From contig CBDCRZ010000100.1 in the NCBI GenBank assembly GCA_965221135.1, positions 1,212,066 through 1,276,065 on the forward strand: a DNA stretch of 64,000 nt. The letters run 5' to 3'. The stretch comes from Sansalvadorimonas sp965221135 (GTDB lineage Bacteria > Pseudomonadota > Gammaproteobacteria > Pseudomonadales > Endozoicomonadaceae). The notes below the pieces were generated by a model that was not told the origin of the DNA, did not search any database, and was given only the letters and a program-made list of their open reading frames with translations. A program made the position numbers and the translations under genes. This document shows positions 35,619 through 47,700 of this stretch, piece after piece. Numbering within the stretch: position 1 is the first letter of the stretch; the number at the start of each line of letters is the position of its first letter.

Positions 35619-37134
35619 GTTGGAACTTTATTATTGTTTTTTACTCAACCTAACTGAGATAACCGATTACGATATTATCTGTTTAGGTGGTTAACTATGA
35701 ATATAAAACCGGTGCCTGTATCTATACATCAGCCCCATGAAGGTGCCCAATCCCGTGAAGGTGCCCAATCCCATGAAGGTGCCCAATCCCATGAAAGTGG
35801 TAGAATCCTTACTTCTTCTTTTCATGATTTATCATTAATTTCCCAAAATGTGGATATGCTTGACCCTGTTAGTATGGATACTAATCCTTATGAAGTACCC
35901 TTGGACGGTCGTCATATTGATCACGCCACCTCTGGCTTGTCTGCCAAAGAACAAATGATTCAATCAATTGAAACCTGGAGAAAGGCTAATCGTGATGCCG
36001 GTTGTGAACCTGCTGACATTGAAGGAATTTATCAATTTTTGTGTGAGAATCTAGAGGACGATGGATCTATACAAATACCTTTAAGAACAGAAGGTTTTTT
36101 GAAGGGAAAGGATTTTATTTCTTTGCCTGATAATTTGCGCATTAATCAAGTTGGGGGTGGTTATTATCTTGATTTAAGTGGTTGCAAAAACCTCAAATGT
36201 TTACCTAAAGGACTGGAAGTTAATGTTCTACATATTAGGTGCTGTCAAAATCTGGAAGAAGATTTTATTGCAAATGAAATAACAGTTAGCCAACTTATAA
36301 TATCGGAAATTCAAAATATACGAAAACTCACCGTGAAGGTGAAGGGTATAAATGATTTAGATGTTTTTGATTGTAAACAGTTGGTGTCTATTGACTGTTC
36401 CTGTGCTAATGAAAGTATGATTGAAACTGTTGATATAAGAGACTGTCCTCGTCTTGAATCTTTCACGTCTCAGCATTTGAAACGAATAGAGTTTTTACAA
36501 GCAATGAACTGTCCGTTGTTAAAACAACTTCCTGACACTATACATTATGAAGATATGGAGCTTTTTCGTTGCGGAGTTAAACATTGCCCTGCTAGTACGC
36601 ATCCCATTGAAATACTTTCAATTTCTGACATGCCAATATCAGAAGATTTTTTTCGGAACAAAGTGACTGTTAAACTCTTAAAATTAAAAAGTTGTGACGA
36701 GATAGAATATATCCCCGATAATGTGGAGGTTAAAGAAGCCATTTTTCTTCAGTATTGTCGTGAGTTAAAGGCTATTAATGTTAGTGCACGAATGTTATTG
36801 CGTGTGACTGTTCGGTCTTGCTCAAAATTACAGGAATTTCTTCCTTATATAAGAGAAATCAAAACTCATTTGAGATTAACAGACTGTCGTGCGCTGGAAA
36901 AATTACCTCCCAATTTACATAAAGTAGGACTTCTTGAGGTATCGGCATGCCCTGAATTAAAAGTCACCGTGGACCAATTAAAAATTAAACACCTGAATAT
37001 CGTTGATCGTTTCGAAGTATTTTATGATGATGACGATGGCTCTGATGGTGACTCTAACCCTGAGTCATCGTATCCTAAATAAGTACCCGGTCTCATGAGA
37101 ACATAGTTTTCCGACTCAATCTCCAGACTGCTCA
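35582..37134. mobile_element. 1.55-kb insertion in the RAP domain of unit 1
   Basis: Unit 1 matches the other units up to 'AAAACCTTGTG' (35581) and resumes with 'CATAGAGGTCGATGG' at about 37135. The intervening DNA is AT-rich, lacks obvious inverted ends or a target duplication, and carries one complete gene. It may be a gene cassette gained by recombination rather than a transposon. Confidence 0.7.
35697..37082 (+). CDS. LRR-like effector-type protein inside unit 1
   Basis: 461 residues. The N-terminus has three to four tandem EGAQSHE-type heptads encoded by a 21-bp repeat, then a Ser-rich stretch. Residues ~135-450 form an irregular leucine-rich repeat array of ~20-25-residue units with a Leu-x-Leu/Val-x2-Cys pattern: 'YLDLSGCKNLKCLPKGL', 'VDIRDCPRLESF', 'LKLKSCDEIEYIPDNV', 'LRLTDCRALEKLPPNL'. 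This is a cysteine-containing LRR type, as in several bacterial type III effectors and eukaryotic LRRs. The tail is acidic (YDDDDGSDGD). Base composition is clearly more AT-rich than the surrounding OPR-RAP repeats. No enzymatic domain was seen. Confidence 0.65.
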   Translation: MNIKPVPVSIHQPHEGAQSREGAQSHEGAQSHESGRILTSSFHDLSLISQNVDMLDPVSMDTNPYEVPLDGRHIDHATSGLSAKEQMIQSIETWRKANRDAGCEPADIEGIYQFLCENLEDDGSIQIPLRTEGFLKGKDFISLPDNLRINQVGGGYYLDLSGCKNLKCLPKGLEVNVLHIRCCQNLEEDFIANEITVSQLIISEIQNIRKLTVKVKGINDLDVFDCKQLVSIDCSCANESMIETVDIRDCPRLESFTSQHLKRIEFLQAMNCPLLKQLPDTIHYEDMELFRCGVKHCPASTHPIEILSISDMPISEDFFRNKVTVKLLKLKSCDEIEYIPDNVEVKEAIFLQYCRELKAINVSARMLLRVTVRSCSKLQEFLPYIREIKTHLRLTDCRALEKLPPNLHKVGLLEVSACPELKVTVDQLKIKHLNIVDRFEVFYDDDDGSDGDSNPESSYPK

Positions 37135-37415
37135 GCATAGAGGTCGATGGCCCCCATCATTATATTCAGGATGAAACAATGGAAAACGATGAGCTTCTTC
37201 TTGCAAAAGAATCTGGAAAAAGAAGAGCGCGAGACCGTTTGATAGATCACATACTCAAAGGCCTGGGGTTTGAGGTGCTACGTATTTCCTATGTTGAGAC
37301 TGACTCGGTCGCAGGCCTTGGAACGCTTGTTGATCGGGTGATAAATGCAATGGACGAACAAGAAATGAGTAGCCAGTATGAAGGCCTGAGAGTGAATGAC
37401 TTGCCAGCCTGGTAA
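37135..37415 (+). pseudogene. Stranded 3' half of the unit 1 RAP domain
   Basis: It encodes the RAP portion missing from unit 1: IEVDGPHHYIQ, then 'MENDELLLAKESGKRRARD' and 'ILKGLGFEVLRISY', ending VNDLPAW and a TAA that overlaps the next 36-bp transposon end. A 78-codon frame from the Met at 37179 could be translated alone but lacks the start of the domain. Confidence 0.8.
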
Positions 37416-37608
37416 CCTTTCTACCAGCCACCTGAACGCCACCATTTCAGGCAATGATTTTTCCTGTCCGGTTATGCTTTTGGAGGATCATGGTCGGTAT
37501 ATGAGGCGGTTTGCTGATTGTGTATTCCCTTCTTTTTTTGGCCTGTGCCGTCTTGCCATATATCCCGCCATTGCCTTTACTGCACAACCTCAACGAACGG
37601 GCAATGGG

Positions 37609-40600
37609 ATGAGATTTACCGTGAATATTGGTGCTCACTTTTGCGGGAGAGAATTGTTTTTTATTTGGTTAATGCTACCGCTGTCAGGGGGCGTGATAGA
37701 GAAATGCGCAGCAGCAGATAAAGATACAAAGAAAAGCTGGGCGGCAATTGTAAAGCCTTTACCTGCTTCCCTGTATCCCGGTCGTACCGGTGTCCGGCCA
37801 CATGCCTCTCCTGTTCCTGAATCATCAATGCTTCAGTGGCCGCCTGTATTGACCACATCAAAGACCCATGCCGAAGTCCCTTCACGACAACAGGAATCGT
37901 CTGAGGCTACAGTTCGTACACATCCAAAAAGAAGACCAGACAGAAAGAGACAATATTACCGCAACCCTTCCGCCGAGCGTTTCGATCAACAGATAGAAGC
38001 ACTGGCAAACGAAGTGAATCGACTCAAAAAGCAACTTCACGGGCCACATCGGGAGAGCCATAAAACCGCGCTTTTAGATCTTGCATTCCAGATGACAGAA
38101 AGAGAGCCGCTCCCGCTTCGAGCCAGTCCCAAAGCCCTTGCTCTTTTGGCAAATGCGTTTTCAAAATTAGCAAAATATCAAGAAGGCGCCACAGCGTTAG
38201 ACTGGATAATGAAAGCCGTGATCCACCGCAGTCAAAAACAGCAGCTAACCAAACAGTGCGGATTTAAAGCCCAAACGCTGGCCATGGTGCTCAATAGCCT
38301 GAGTCAGGTGGCGGGTGACAAAGCCGACACGACCCGGAAGGCGCTGGCCAAAGAGGTGGGAAGCCGTGATTTGACTGACCCCAGGGAGTGGTCGGCCCAG
38401 CATCTGGCCATGGTGACCAATGGCCTGAGTAAGGTGGCGGGTGACGACGCCGACACGACCCGGAAGGCGCTGGCCAAAGAAGTGGGGAGGCGTGCCCTTG
38501 CCGGAGACCTTAAGTGCTGGATAGCGCAACATCTGGCCATGGTGACCAATGGCCTGACCCAGATGACGGGGGACGACGCCGACACGACCCGGAAGGCGCT
38601 GGCCAAAGAGGTGGGAAGCCGTGATTTGACCGACACCAAAGAGTGGTCGGCCCAGCCTCTGGCCATGGTGACCAATAGCCTGAGCCAGGTGACGGGGGAC
38701 GACGCCGACACGACCCGGAAGGCGCTGGCCAAAGAAGTGGGGAGGCGTGCCCTTGCCGGAGACCTTAAGTGCTGGATAGCGCAACATCTGGCCTTGGTGA
38801 CCAATGGCCTGAGTCAGGTGGCGGGGGACGACGCTAACACGACCCGGAAGGCGCTGGCCAAAGAAGTGGGAAGCCGTGATTTGACCGACACCAAAGAGTG
38901 GTCGGCCCAGCATCTGGCCATGGTGACCAATGGCCTGAGCCAGGTGACGGGGGACGACGCCGACACGACCCGGAAGGCGCTTGCCAAAGAGGTGGGAAGC
39001 CGTGATTTGACCAACACCAAAGAGTGGTCGGCCCAGCCTCTGGCCATGGTGACCAATGGCCTGAGCCCGGTGACGGGGGACGACGCCGATACGACCCGGA
39101 AGGCGCTGGCCAAAGAGGTGGGAAGACGTGATTTGACCGACACCAAAGAGTGGTCGGCCCAGCATCTGGCCATGGTGACCAATGGCCTGAGTCAGGTGGC
39201 GGGGGACGACGTCGACACGACCCGGAAGGTGCTGGCCAAAGAAGTGGGGAGGCGTGCCCTTGCCGGAGACCTTAAGTGCTGGATAGCGCAACATCTGGCC
39301 ATGGTGACCAATGGCCTGAGTCCGGTGACGGGGGACGACGACGCCGACACGACCCGGAAGGCGCTGGCCAGAGAGGTGGGAAGCCGTGATTTGACCAACA
39401 CCAGTGAGTGGTCGGCCCAGCCTCTGGCCATGGTGACCAATGGCCTGAGGCAGGTGACGGGGGACGACGCCGACACGACCCGGAAGGCGCTGGCCAAAGA
39501 AGTGGGGAGGCGTGCCCTTGCCGGAGACCTTAAGTGCTGGATAGCGCAACATCTGGCCTTGGTGACCAATGGCCTGAGTCAGGTGGCGGGGGACGACGCT
39601 AACACGACCCGGAAGGCGCTGGCCAAAGAAGTGGGAAGCCGTTATTTGACCGACACCAAAGAGTGGTCGGCCCAGCATCTGGCCATGGTGACCAATGGCC
39701 TGAGCCAGGTGACGGGGGACGACGCCGACACGACCCGGAAGGCGCTGGCCAAAGAGGTGGGAAGCCGTGATTTGACCAACACCAAAGAGTGGTCGGCCCA
39801 GCCTCTGGCCATGGTGGCCAGTGGGATGTCTCATTGCTTACACGTCATAGGGGAGGATGTTGTTCAAGCTTCGATTCAAGCCATTATGAACATATCGCCG
39901 ACTAAACAGGATATCATTATGGCCCTTGACGCTTTGTGCCGTTTATCTCTGTCAGACGACCAGCTGAAGCTTGGCTATTTCCTGGTTAAACGTCTTTGTG
40001 ATATGACTGGTTTTATTGACACAGGCGGCCCTCTACAGCATAGCGTCGGCGACTTCTTATGGAACCTGGCCGTTCTGGATTTATGTGCAAAACAAAATCC
40101 GCTCGTCAAGGATGATCCTGATACACCCCGTTTCGATATCTTTGTTAAGCCGCTAATGGATAGGGAAAATATCAGGGACGTTCTTTCACATCACTGGCAA
40201 GACAGATTTGCATATATTTACTGGGCAGGCATTTCTAACTTGGAAATTGATGTGTCTCCTGCTCTTTCTGCTCCTGAAAAAAAGGTGAAAGTCTCAGCAT
40301 TACAAAACAGAGTGTTCCAGGCTGTTAAAAATGCTTTGCCAAACCAAAATATTGTTATGGAAGTAAATATTGAAGGGTTCCCAGTTGATATTCTGGTGGG
40401 TAAAACCTTGTGCATAGAGGTCGATGGCCCCCATCATTATATTCAGGATGATGCAATGGAAAACGATGAGCTTCTTCTTGCAAAAGAATCTGGAAAAAGA
40501 AGAGCGCGAGACCGCTTGATAGATCACATACTCAAAAACCTGGGGTTTGAGGTGCTACGTATTTCCTATGTTGAGACTGACTCGGTCGCAGGCCTTGGAA

Positions 40601-40692
40601 CGTTTGTTGATCGGGTGATAAATGCAATGGACGAACAAGAAATGAGTCGCCAGTATGAAGGCCTGAGAGTGAATGACTTGCCAGCCTGGTAA
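37609..40692 (+). CDS. OPR-RAP protein, unit 2, the only uninterrupted full-length copy
   Basis: 1027 residues. Residues 1-32: signal region (ELFFIWLMLPLSGG ... CAAA-D). ~33-105: Pro/Ser/Thr-rich linker with basic KRRPDRKRQ. ~105-135: coiled coil. ~150-215: OPR-like helical repeat (SPKALALLANAFSKLAKYQ). ~222-735: 12 tandem 42/43-residue repeats. ~740-900: helical domain with FLWNLAVLDL. ~915-1000: RAP domain, with FPVDIL, LCIEVDGPHHY and LGFEVLRISY. OPR and FASTK repeats plus RAP bind or process organelle RNAs in algae and animals; RAP has a PD-(D/E)xK-like fold and the E-V-D residues are present. The stop TAA lies in the next 36-bp end. RNA binding after export is inference. Confidence 0.85.
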   Translation: MRFTVNIGAHFCGRELFFIWLMLPLSGGVIEKCAAADKDTKKSWAAIVKPLPASLYPGRTGVRPHASPVPESSMLQWPPVLTTSKTHAEVPSRQQESSEATVRTHPKRRPDRKRQYYRNPSAERFDQQIEALANEVNRLKKQLHGPHRESHKTALLDLAFQMTEREPLPLRASPKALALLANAFSKLAKYQEGATALDWIMKAVIHRSQKQQLTKQCGFKAQTLAMVLNSLSQVAGDKADTTRKALAKEVGSRDLTDPREWSAQHLAMVTNGLSKVAGDDADTTRKALAKEVGRRALAGDLKCWIAQHLAMVTNGLTQMTGDDADTTRKALAKEVGSRDLTDTKEWSAQPLAMVTNSLSQVTGDDADTTRKALAKEVGRRALAGDLKCWIAQHLALVTNGLSQVAGDDANTTRKALAKEVGSRDLTDTKEWSAQHLAMVTNGLSQVTGDDADTTRKALAKEVGSRDLTNTKEWSAQPLAMVTNGLSPVTGDDADTTRKALAKEVGRRDLTDTKEWSAQHLAMVTNGLSQVAGDDVDTTRKVLAKEVGRRALAGDLKCWIAQHLAMVTNGLSPVTGDDDADTTRKALAREVGSRDLTNTSEWSAQPLAMVTNGLRQVTGDDADTTRKALAKEVGRRALAGDLKCWIAQHLALVTNGLSQVAGDDANTTRKALAKEVGSRYLTDTKEWSAQHLAMVTNGLSQVTGDDADTTRKALAKEVGSRDLTNTKEWSAQPLAMVASGMSHCLHVIGEDVVQASIQAIMNISPTKQDIIMALDALCRLSLSDDQLKLGYFLVKRLCDMTGFIDTGGPLQHSVGDFLWNLAVLDLCAKQNPLVKDDPDTPRFDIFVKPLMDRENIRDVLSHHWQDRFAYIYWAGISNLEIDVSPALSAPEKKVKVSALQNRVFQAVKNALPNQNIVMEVNIEGFPVDILVGKTLCIEVDGPHHYIQDDAMENDELLLAKESGKRRARDRLIDHILKNLGFEVLRISYVETDSVAGLGTFVDRVINAMDEQEMSRQYEGLRVNDLPAW

Positions 40693-40886
40693 CCTTTCTA
40701 CCAACCACCTGAACGCCACCATTTCAGGCAATGATTTTTCCTGTCCGGTTATGCTTTTGGAGGATCATGGTCGGTATATGAGGCGGTTTGCTGATTGTGT
40801 ATTCCCTTCTCTTTTTGGCCTGTGCCGTCTTGCCATATATCCCGCCATTGCCTTTACTGCACAGCCTCAACGAACGGGCAATGAGG

Positions 40887-43800
40887 ATGAGATTTACCGT
40901 GAATATTGGTGCTCACTTTTGCAGGAGAGAATTGTTTTTTATTTGGTTAATGCTACCGCTGTCAGGGGGCGTGATAGAGAAATGCGCAGCAGCAGATAAA
41001 GATACAAAGAAAAGCTGGGCGGCAATTGTAAAGCCTTTACCTGCTTCCCTGTATCCCGGTCGTACCGGTGTCCGGCCACATGCCTCTCCTGTTCCTGAAT
41101 CATCAATGCTTCAGTGGCCGCCTGTATTGACCACATCAAAGACCCATGCCGAAGTCCCTTCACGACAACAGGAATCGTCTGAGGCTACAGTTCGAACACA
41201 TCCAAAAAGAAGACCAGACAGAAAGAGACAATATTACCGCAACCCTTCCGCCGAGCGTTTCGATCAACAGATAGAAGCACTGGCAAACGAAGTGAATCGA
41301 CTCAAAAAGCAACTTCACGGGCCACATCGGGAGAGCCATAAAACCGCGCTTTTAGATCTTGCATTCCAGATGACAGAAAGAGATCCGCACCCGCTGCGAG
41401 CCAGTCCCAAAGCCCTTGCTCTTTTGGCAAATGCATTTTCAAAATTAGCAAAATATCAAGAAGGCGCCACAGCGTTAGACTGGATAATGAAAGCCGTGAT
41501 CCACCGCAGTCAAAAACAGCAGCTAACCAAACAGTGCGGATTTAAAGCCCAAACACTGGCCATGGTGCTCAATAGCCTGAGTCAGGTGGCGGGTGACGAC
41601 GCCGACACGACCCGGAAGGCGCTGGCCAAAGAGGTGGGAGGCGTGATTTGACCGACACCAAAGAGTGGTCGGCCCAGCATCTGGCCATGGTGACCAATGG
41701 CCTGAGTCAGGTGGCGGGGGACGACGCCAGCACGACCCGGAAGGCGCTGGCCAAAGAGGTGGGAAGCCGTGATTTGACTGACACCAAAGAGTGGTCGGCC
41801 CAGCATCTGGCCATGGTGGCCAATGGCCTGAGCCAGGTTGACGACGCCGACACGACCCGGAAGGCGCTGGCCAAAGAGGTGGGAAGCCGTGATTTGACCG
41901 ACACCAAAGAGTGGTCGGCCCAGCCTCTGGCCATGGTGACCAATGGCCTGAGGCAGGTGGCGGGGGACGACGCCGACACGACCCGGAAGGCGCTGGCCAA
42001 AGAGGTGGGAAGCCGTGATTTGACCGACACCAAAGAGTGGTCGACCCAGCATCTGGTCATGGTGACCAATGGCCTGAGCCCGGTGGCGGGGGACGACGCC
42101 GACACGACCCGGAAGGCGCTGTCCAAAGAGGTGGGGGACCGACACCAAAGAGTGGTCGGCCCAGCATCTGGCCATGGTGACCAATGGCCTGAGTCAGGTG
42201 GCGGGGGACGACGCCGACACGACCCGGAAGGTGCTGGCCAAAGAGGTGGGGAGGCGTGCCCTTGCCGGAGACCTTAAGTGCTGGATAGCGCAACATCTGG
42301 CCATGGTGACCAATGGCCTGAGTCAGGTGGCGGGTGACGACGCCGACACGACCCGGAAGGCGCTGGCCAAAGAGGTGGGAAGCCGTGATCTGACCAACAC
42401 CAAAGAGTGGTCGGCCCAGCCTCTGGCCATGGTGACCAATGGCCTGAATCAGGTAGCGGGTGACGACGCCGACACGACCCGGAAGGCGCTGGCCAAAGAA
42501 GTGGGGAGGCGTGCCCTTGCCGGAGACCTTAAGTGCTGGATAGCGCAAGATCTGGCCATGGTGACCAATGGCCTGAGCCAGGTGACGGGGGACGACGCCA
42601 ACACGACCCGGAAGGCGCTGGCCAAAGAGGTGGGAAGCCGTGATTTTACCGACACCAAAGAGTGGTCGGCCCAGCATCTGGCCATGGTGACCAATGGCCT
42701 GAGCCAGGTGACGGGGGACGACGCCGACACGACCCGAAAGGCGCTGGCCAAAGAGGTGGGGAGACGTGATTTGACTGATCCCAGGGAGTGGTCGACCCAG
42801 CATCTGGCCATGGTGACCAATGGCCTGAGTCAGGTGGAGGGTGACGACGCCGACACGCCCCGGAAGGCGCTGGCCAAAGAGGTGGGGAGGCGTGATTTGA
42901 CCAACACCAAAGAGTGGTCAGCTCAGCATCTGGCCATGGTGACCAATGGCCTGAGTCAGGTGGCGGGTGACGACACCGACACGACCCGGAAGGCGCTGGC
43001 CAAAGAAGTGGGGAGGCGTGCCCTTGCCGGAGACCTTAAGTGCTGGATAGCGCAACATCTGGCTATGGTGACCAATGGCCTGAGGCAGGTGGGGGGGGAC
43101 GACGCCGACACGACCCGGAAGGCGCTGGCCAAAGAAGTAGGGAGGCGTGCCCTTGCCGGAGACCTTAAGTGCTGGATAGCGCAAGATCTGGCCATGGTGA
43201 CCAATGGCCTGAGTCAGGTGACGGGGGACGACGCCGACACGTCCCGGAAGGCGCTGGCCAAAGAGGTAGGGAGGCGTGCCCTTGCCGGAGACCTTAAGTG
43301 CTGGATAGCGCAAGATCTGGCCATGGTGACCAATGGCCTGAGTCAGGTGACGGGGGACGACGCCGACACGTCCCGGAAGGCGCTGGCCAAAGAGGTGGGG
43401 AGGCGTGATTTGACCGACACCAGTGAGTGGTCGGCCCAGCCTCTGGCCATGGTGACCAATGGCCTGAGGCAGGTTACGGGGGACGACGCCGACACGACCC
43501 GGAAGGCGCTGGCCAAAGAGATGGGGAGCCGTGCCCTTGCCGGAGGCCTTAAGGGCTGGATAGCGCAAGAGCTGGCCATGGTGACCAACGGCCTGAGTCA
43601 GGTGGCGGGTGACGACGCCGACACGACCCGGAAGGCGCTGGCCAAAGAGGTGGGAAGGCGTAATTTGACTGACCCCAGGGAGTGGTCGGCCCAGCATCTG
43701 GCCATGGTGGCCAGTGGGATGTCTCATTGCTCACACGTCATAGGGGAGGATGTTGTTCAAGCTTCGATTCAAGCCATTTTGAACATATCGCCGACTGAAC

Positions 43801-44585
43801 AGGGTATCATTATGGCCCTTGACGCTTTGTGCCGTTTATCTCTGTCAGACGACCAGCTGAAGCTTGGCTATTTCCTGGTTAAACGTCTTTGTGATATGAC
43901 TGGTTTTATTGACACAGGCGGCCCTCTACAGCATAACGTCGGCGAATTCTTATGGAACCTGGCCGTTCTGGATTTATGTGCAAAACAAAATCCGCTCGTC
44001 AAGGATGATCCTGATACACCCCGTTTCGATATCTTTGTTAAGCCGCTAATGGATAGGGAAAATATCAGGGACGTTCTTTCACATCACTGGCAAGACAGAT
44101 TTGCATATATTTACTGGGCAGGCATTTCTAACCTGGAAATTGATGTGTCTCCTGCTCTTTCTGCTCCTGAAAAAAAGGTGAAAGTCTCAGCATCACAAAA
44201 CAGAGTGTTCCAGGCTGTTAAACATGCTTTGCCAAACCAAAATATTGTTATGGAAGTGAATATTGAAGGGTTCCCAGTTGATATTCTAGTGGGTAAAACC
44301 TTGTGTATAGAGGTCGATGGCCCCCATCATTATATTCAGGATGACACAATGGAAAACGATGAGCTTCTTCTTGCAAAAGAATCTGGAAAAAGAAGAGCGC
44401 GAGACCGCTTGATAGATCACATACTCAAAAACCTGGGGTTTGAGGTGCTACGTATTTCCTATGTTGAGACTGACTCGGTCGCAGGCCTTGGAACCTTTGT
44501 TGATCGGGTGATAAATGCAATGGACGAACAAGAAATGAGTCGCCAGTATGAAGGCCTGAGAGTGAATGACTTGCCAGCCTGGTAA
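40887..44585 (+). pseudogene. OPR-RAP protein, unit 3, 17 repeats, two frameshifts
   Basis: The longest copy: same N-domain, 17 repeats (~41561-43700), same C-domain and RAP. A 1-bp loss at ~41637 (GTGGGAGGCGTG for GTGGGGAGGCGTG) stops the first frame at 41651. An 11-bp loss at ~42137 returns to the original frame, so only ~500 bp in the middle are displaced. A 6-bp in-frame loss makes one short repeat (SQVDDAD) near 41838. As written the gene makes a 254-residue N-terminal product, and the frame from 42174 would make repeats plus RAP. Whether the shifts are real is uncertain. Confidence 0.7.
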
Positions 44586-44779
44586 CCTTTCTACCAGCCA
44601 CCTGAACGCCACCATTTCAGGCAATGATTTTTCCTGTCCGGTTATGCTTTTGGAGGATCATGGTCGGTATATGAGGCGGTTTGCTGATTGTGTATTCCCT
44701 TCTCTTTTTGGCCTGTGCCGTCTTGCCATATATCCCGCCATTGCCTTTACTGCACAGCCTCAACGAACGGGCAATGAGG

Positions 44780-47700
44780 ATGAGATTTACCGTGAATATT
44801 GGTGCTCACTTTTGCGGGAGAGAATTGTTTTTTATTTGGTTAATGCTACCGCTGTCAGGGGGCGTGATAGAGAAATGCGCAGCAGCAGATAAAGATACAA
44901 AGAAAAGCTGGGCGGCAATTGTAAAGCCTTTACCTGCTTCCCTGTATCCCGGTCGTACCGGTGTCCGGCCACATGCCTCTCCTGTTCCTGAATCATCAAT
45001 GCTTCAGTGGCCGCCTGTATTGACCACATCAAAGACCCATGCCGAAGTCCCTTCACGACAACAGGAATCGTCTGAGGCTACAGTTCGAACACATCCACAA
45101 AGAAGACCAGACAGAAAGAGACAATATTACCGCAACCCTTCCGCCGAGCGTTTCGATCAACAGATAGAAGCACTGGCAAACGAAGTGAATCGACTCAAAA
45201 AGCAACTTCACGGGCCACATCGGGAGAGCCATAAAACCGCGCTTTTAGATCTTGCATTCCAGATGACAGAAAGAGAGCCGCACCCGCTTCGAGCCAGTCC
45301 CAAAGCCCTTGCTCTTTTGGCAAATGCGTTTTCAAAATTAGCAAAATATCAAGAAGGCGCCACAGCGTTAGACTGGATAATGAAAGCCGTGATCCACCGC
45401 AGTCAAAAACAGCAGCTAACCAAACAGTGCGGATTTAACGCCCAAAACCTGGCCATGGTGCTCAATAGCCTGAGTCAGGTCGCCGGTGACAAAGCCGACA
45501 CGACCCGGAAGGCGCTGGCCAAAGAGGTGGGAAGCCGTGATTTGACCGACACCAAAGAGTGGTCGGCCCAGCCTCTGGCCATGGTGACCAACGGCCTGAG
45601 CCCGGTGACGGGGGACCGCCGACACGACCCGGAAGGCGCTGGCCAAAGAAGTGGGGAGGCGTGCCCTTGCCGGAGACCTTAAGTGCTGGATAGCGCAAGA
45701 TCTGGCCATGGTGACCAATGGCCTGAGCCCAGGTGACGGGGGACGACGCCGACACGACCCGGAAGGCGCTGGCCAAAGAGGTGGGAAGCCGTGATTTGAC
45801 CGACACCAAAGAGTGGTCGGCCCAGCATCTGGCCATGGTGGCCAATGGCCTGAGCCAGGTGACGGGGGACGACGCCGACACGACCCGGAAGGCGCTGGCC
45901 AAAGAGGTGGGGAGGCGTGATTTGACTGACCCACAGGGAGTGGTCGGCCCAGCATCTGGCCATGGTGACCAATGGCCTGAGGCCGGTGGCGGGGGACGAC
46001 GCCGACACGACCCGGAAGGCGCTGGCCAAAGAGGTGGGAAGCCGTGATTTGACCGACACCAAAGAGTGGTCGGCCCAGCATCTGGCCATGGTGACCAATG
46101 GCCTGAGTCAGGTGGCGGGGGACGACGCCGACACGACCCGGAAGGCGCTGGCCAAAGAAGTGGGGAGGCGTGCCCTTGCCGGAGACCTTAAGTGCTGGAT
46201 AGCGCAAGATCTGGCCATGGTGACCAATGGCCTGAGCCAGGTGACGGGGGACGACGCCGACACGACCCGGAAGGCGCTGGCCAAAGAGGTGGGGAGGCGT
46301 GATTTGACTGGCCCCAGGGAGTGGTCGGCCCAGCATCTGGCCATGGTGACCAATGGCCTGAGTCAGGTGGCGGGGGACGACGCCGACACGACCCGGAAGG
46401 CGCTGGCCAAAGAGGTGGGGAGGCGTGATTTGACTGACCCCAGGGAGTGGTCGGCCCAGTCTCTGGCCATGGTGACCAATGGCCTGAGCAGGTGGCGGGG
46501 GACGACGCCGACACGACCCGGAAGGCGCTGGCCAAAGAAGTGGGAAGCCGTGATTTGACCGACACCAAAGAGTGGTCGGCCCAGCATCTGGCCATGGTGA
46601 CCAATGGCCTGAGCCAGGTGGCGGGGGACGACGCCGACACGACCCGGAAGGCGCTGGCCAAAGAGGTGGGAAGCCGTGATTTGACCGACACCAAAAAGTG
46701 GTCGGCCCAGCATCTGGCCATGGTGACCAATGGCCTGAGTCAGGTGGCGGGGGACGACGCCGACACGACCCGGAAGGCGCTGGCCAAAGAGGTGGGGAGG
46801 CGTGCCCTTGCCGGAGACCTTAAGTGCTGGATAGCGCAACATCTGGCCATGGTGACCAATGGCCTGAGCCCGGTGACGGGGGACGACGCCGACACGACCC
46901 GGAAGGCGCTGGCCAAAGAAGTGGGGAGGCGTGCCCTTGCCGGAGACCTTAAGTGCTGGATAGCGCAAGATCTGGCCATGGTGACCAATGGCCTGAGTCA
47001 GGTAACGGGGGACGACGCCGACACGACCCGGAAGGCGCTGGCCAAAGAGGTGGGAAGCCGTGATTTGACTGACACCAGTGAGTGGTCGGCTCAGCCTCTG
47101 GCCATGGTGACCAATGGCCTGAGGCAGGTGACGGGGGACGACGCCGACACGACCCGGAAGGCGCTGGCCAAAGAGGTGGGAAGCCGTGATTTGACCGACA
47201 CCAAAGAGTGGTCGGCCCAGCATCTGGCCATGGTGGCCAGTGGGATGTCTCATTGCTCACACGTCATAGGGGAGGATGTTGTTCAAGCTTCGATTCAAGC
47301 CATTATGAACATATCGCCGACTGAACAGGGTATCATTATGGCCCTTGACGCTTTGTGCCGTTTATCTCTGTCAGACGACCAGCTGAAGCTTGGCTATTTC
47401 CTGGTTAAACGTCTTTGTGATATGACTGGTTTTATTGACACAGGCGGCCCTCTACAGCATAGCGTCGGCGACTTCTTATGGAACCTGGCCGTTCTGGATT
47501 TATGTGCAAAACAAAATCCGCTCGTCAAGGATGATCCTGATACACCCCGTTTCGATATCTTTGTTAAGCCGCTAATGGATAGGGAAAATATCAGGGACCT
47601 TCTTTCACATCACTGGCAAGACAGATTTGCATATATTTACTGGGCAGGCATTTCTAACTTGGAAATTGATGTGTCTCCTGCTCTTTCTGCTCCTGAAAAA

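Noticed and set aside
37396..37608. Upstream in-frame extension of the OPR-RAP genes (MTCQPGN... or a TTG-started hydrophobic leader in units 3 and 4)
   Set aside because: The leader before MRFTVN changes length by one base between units, so no single upstream frame is kept, and it overlaps the stop of the previous gene and the 36-bp transposon end. MRFTVN is in frame in all eight units.
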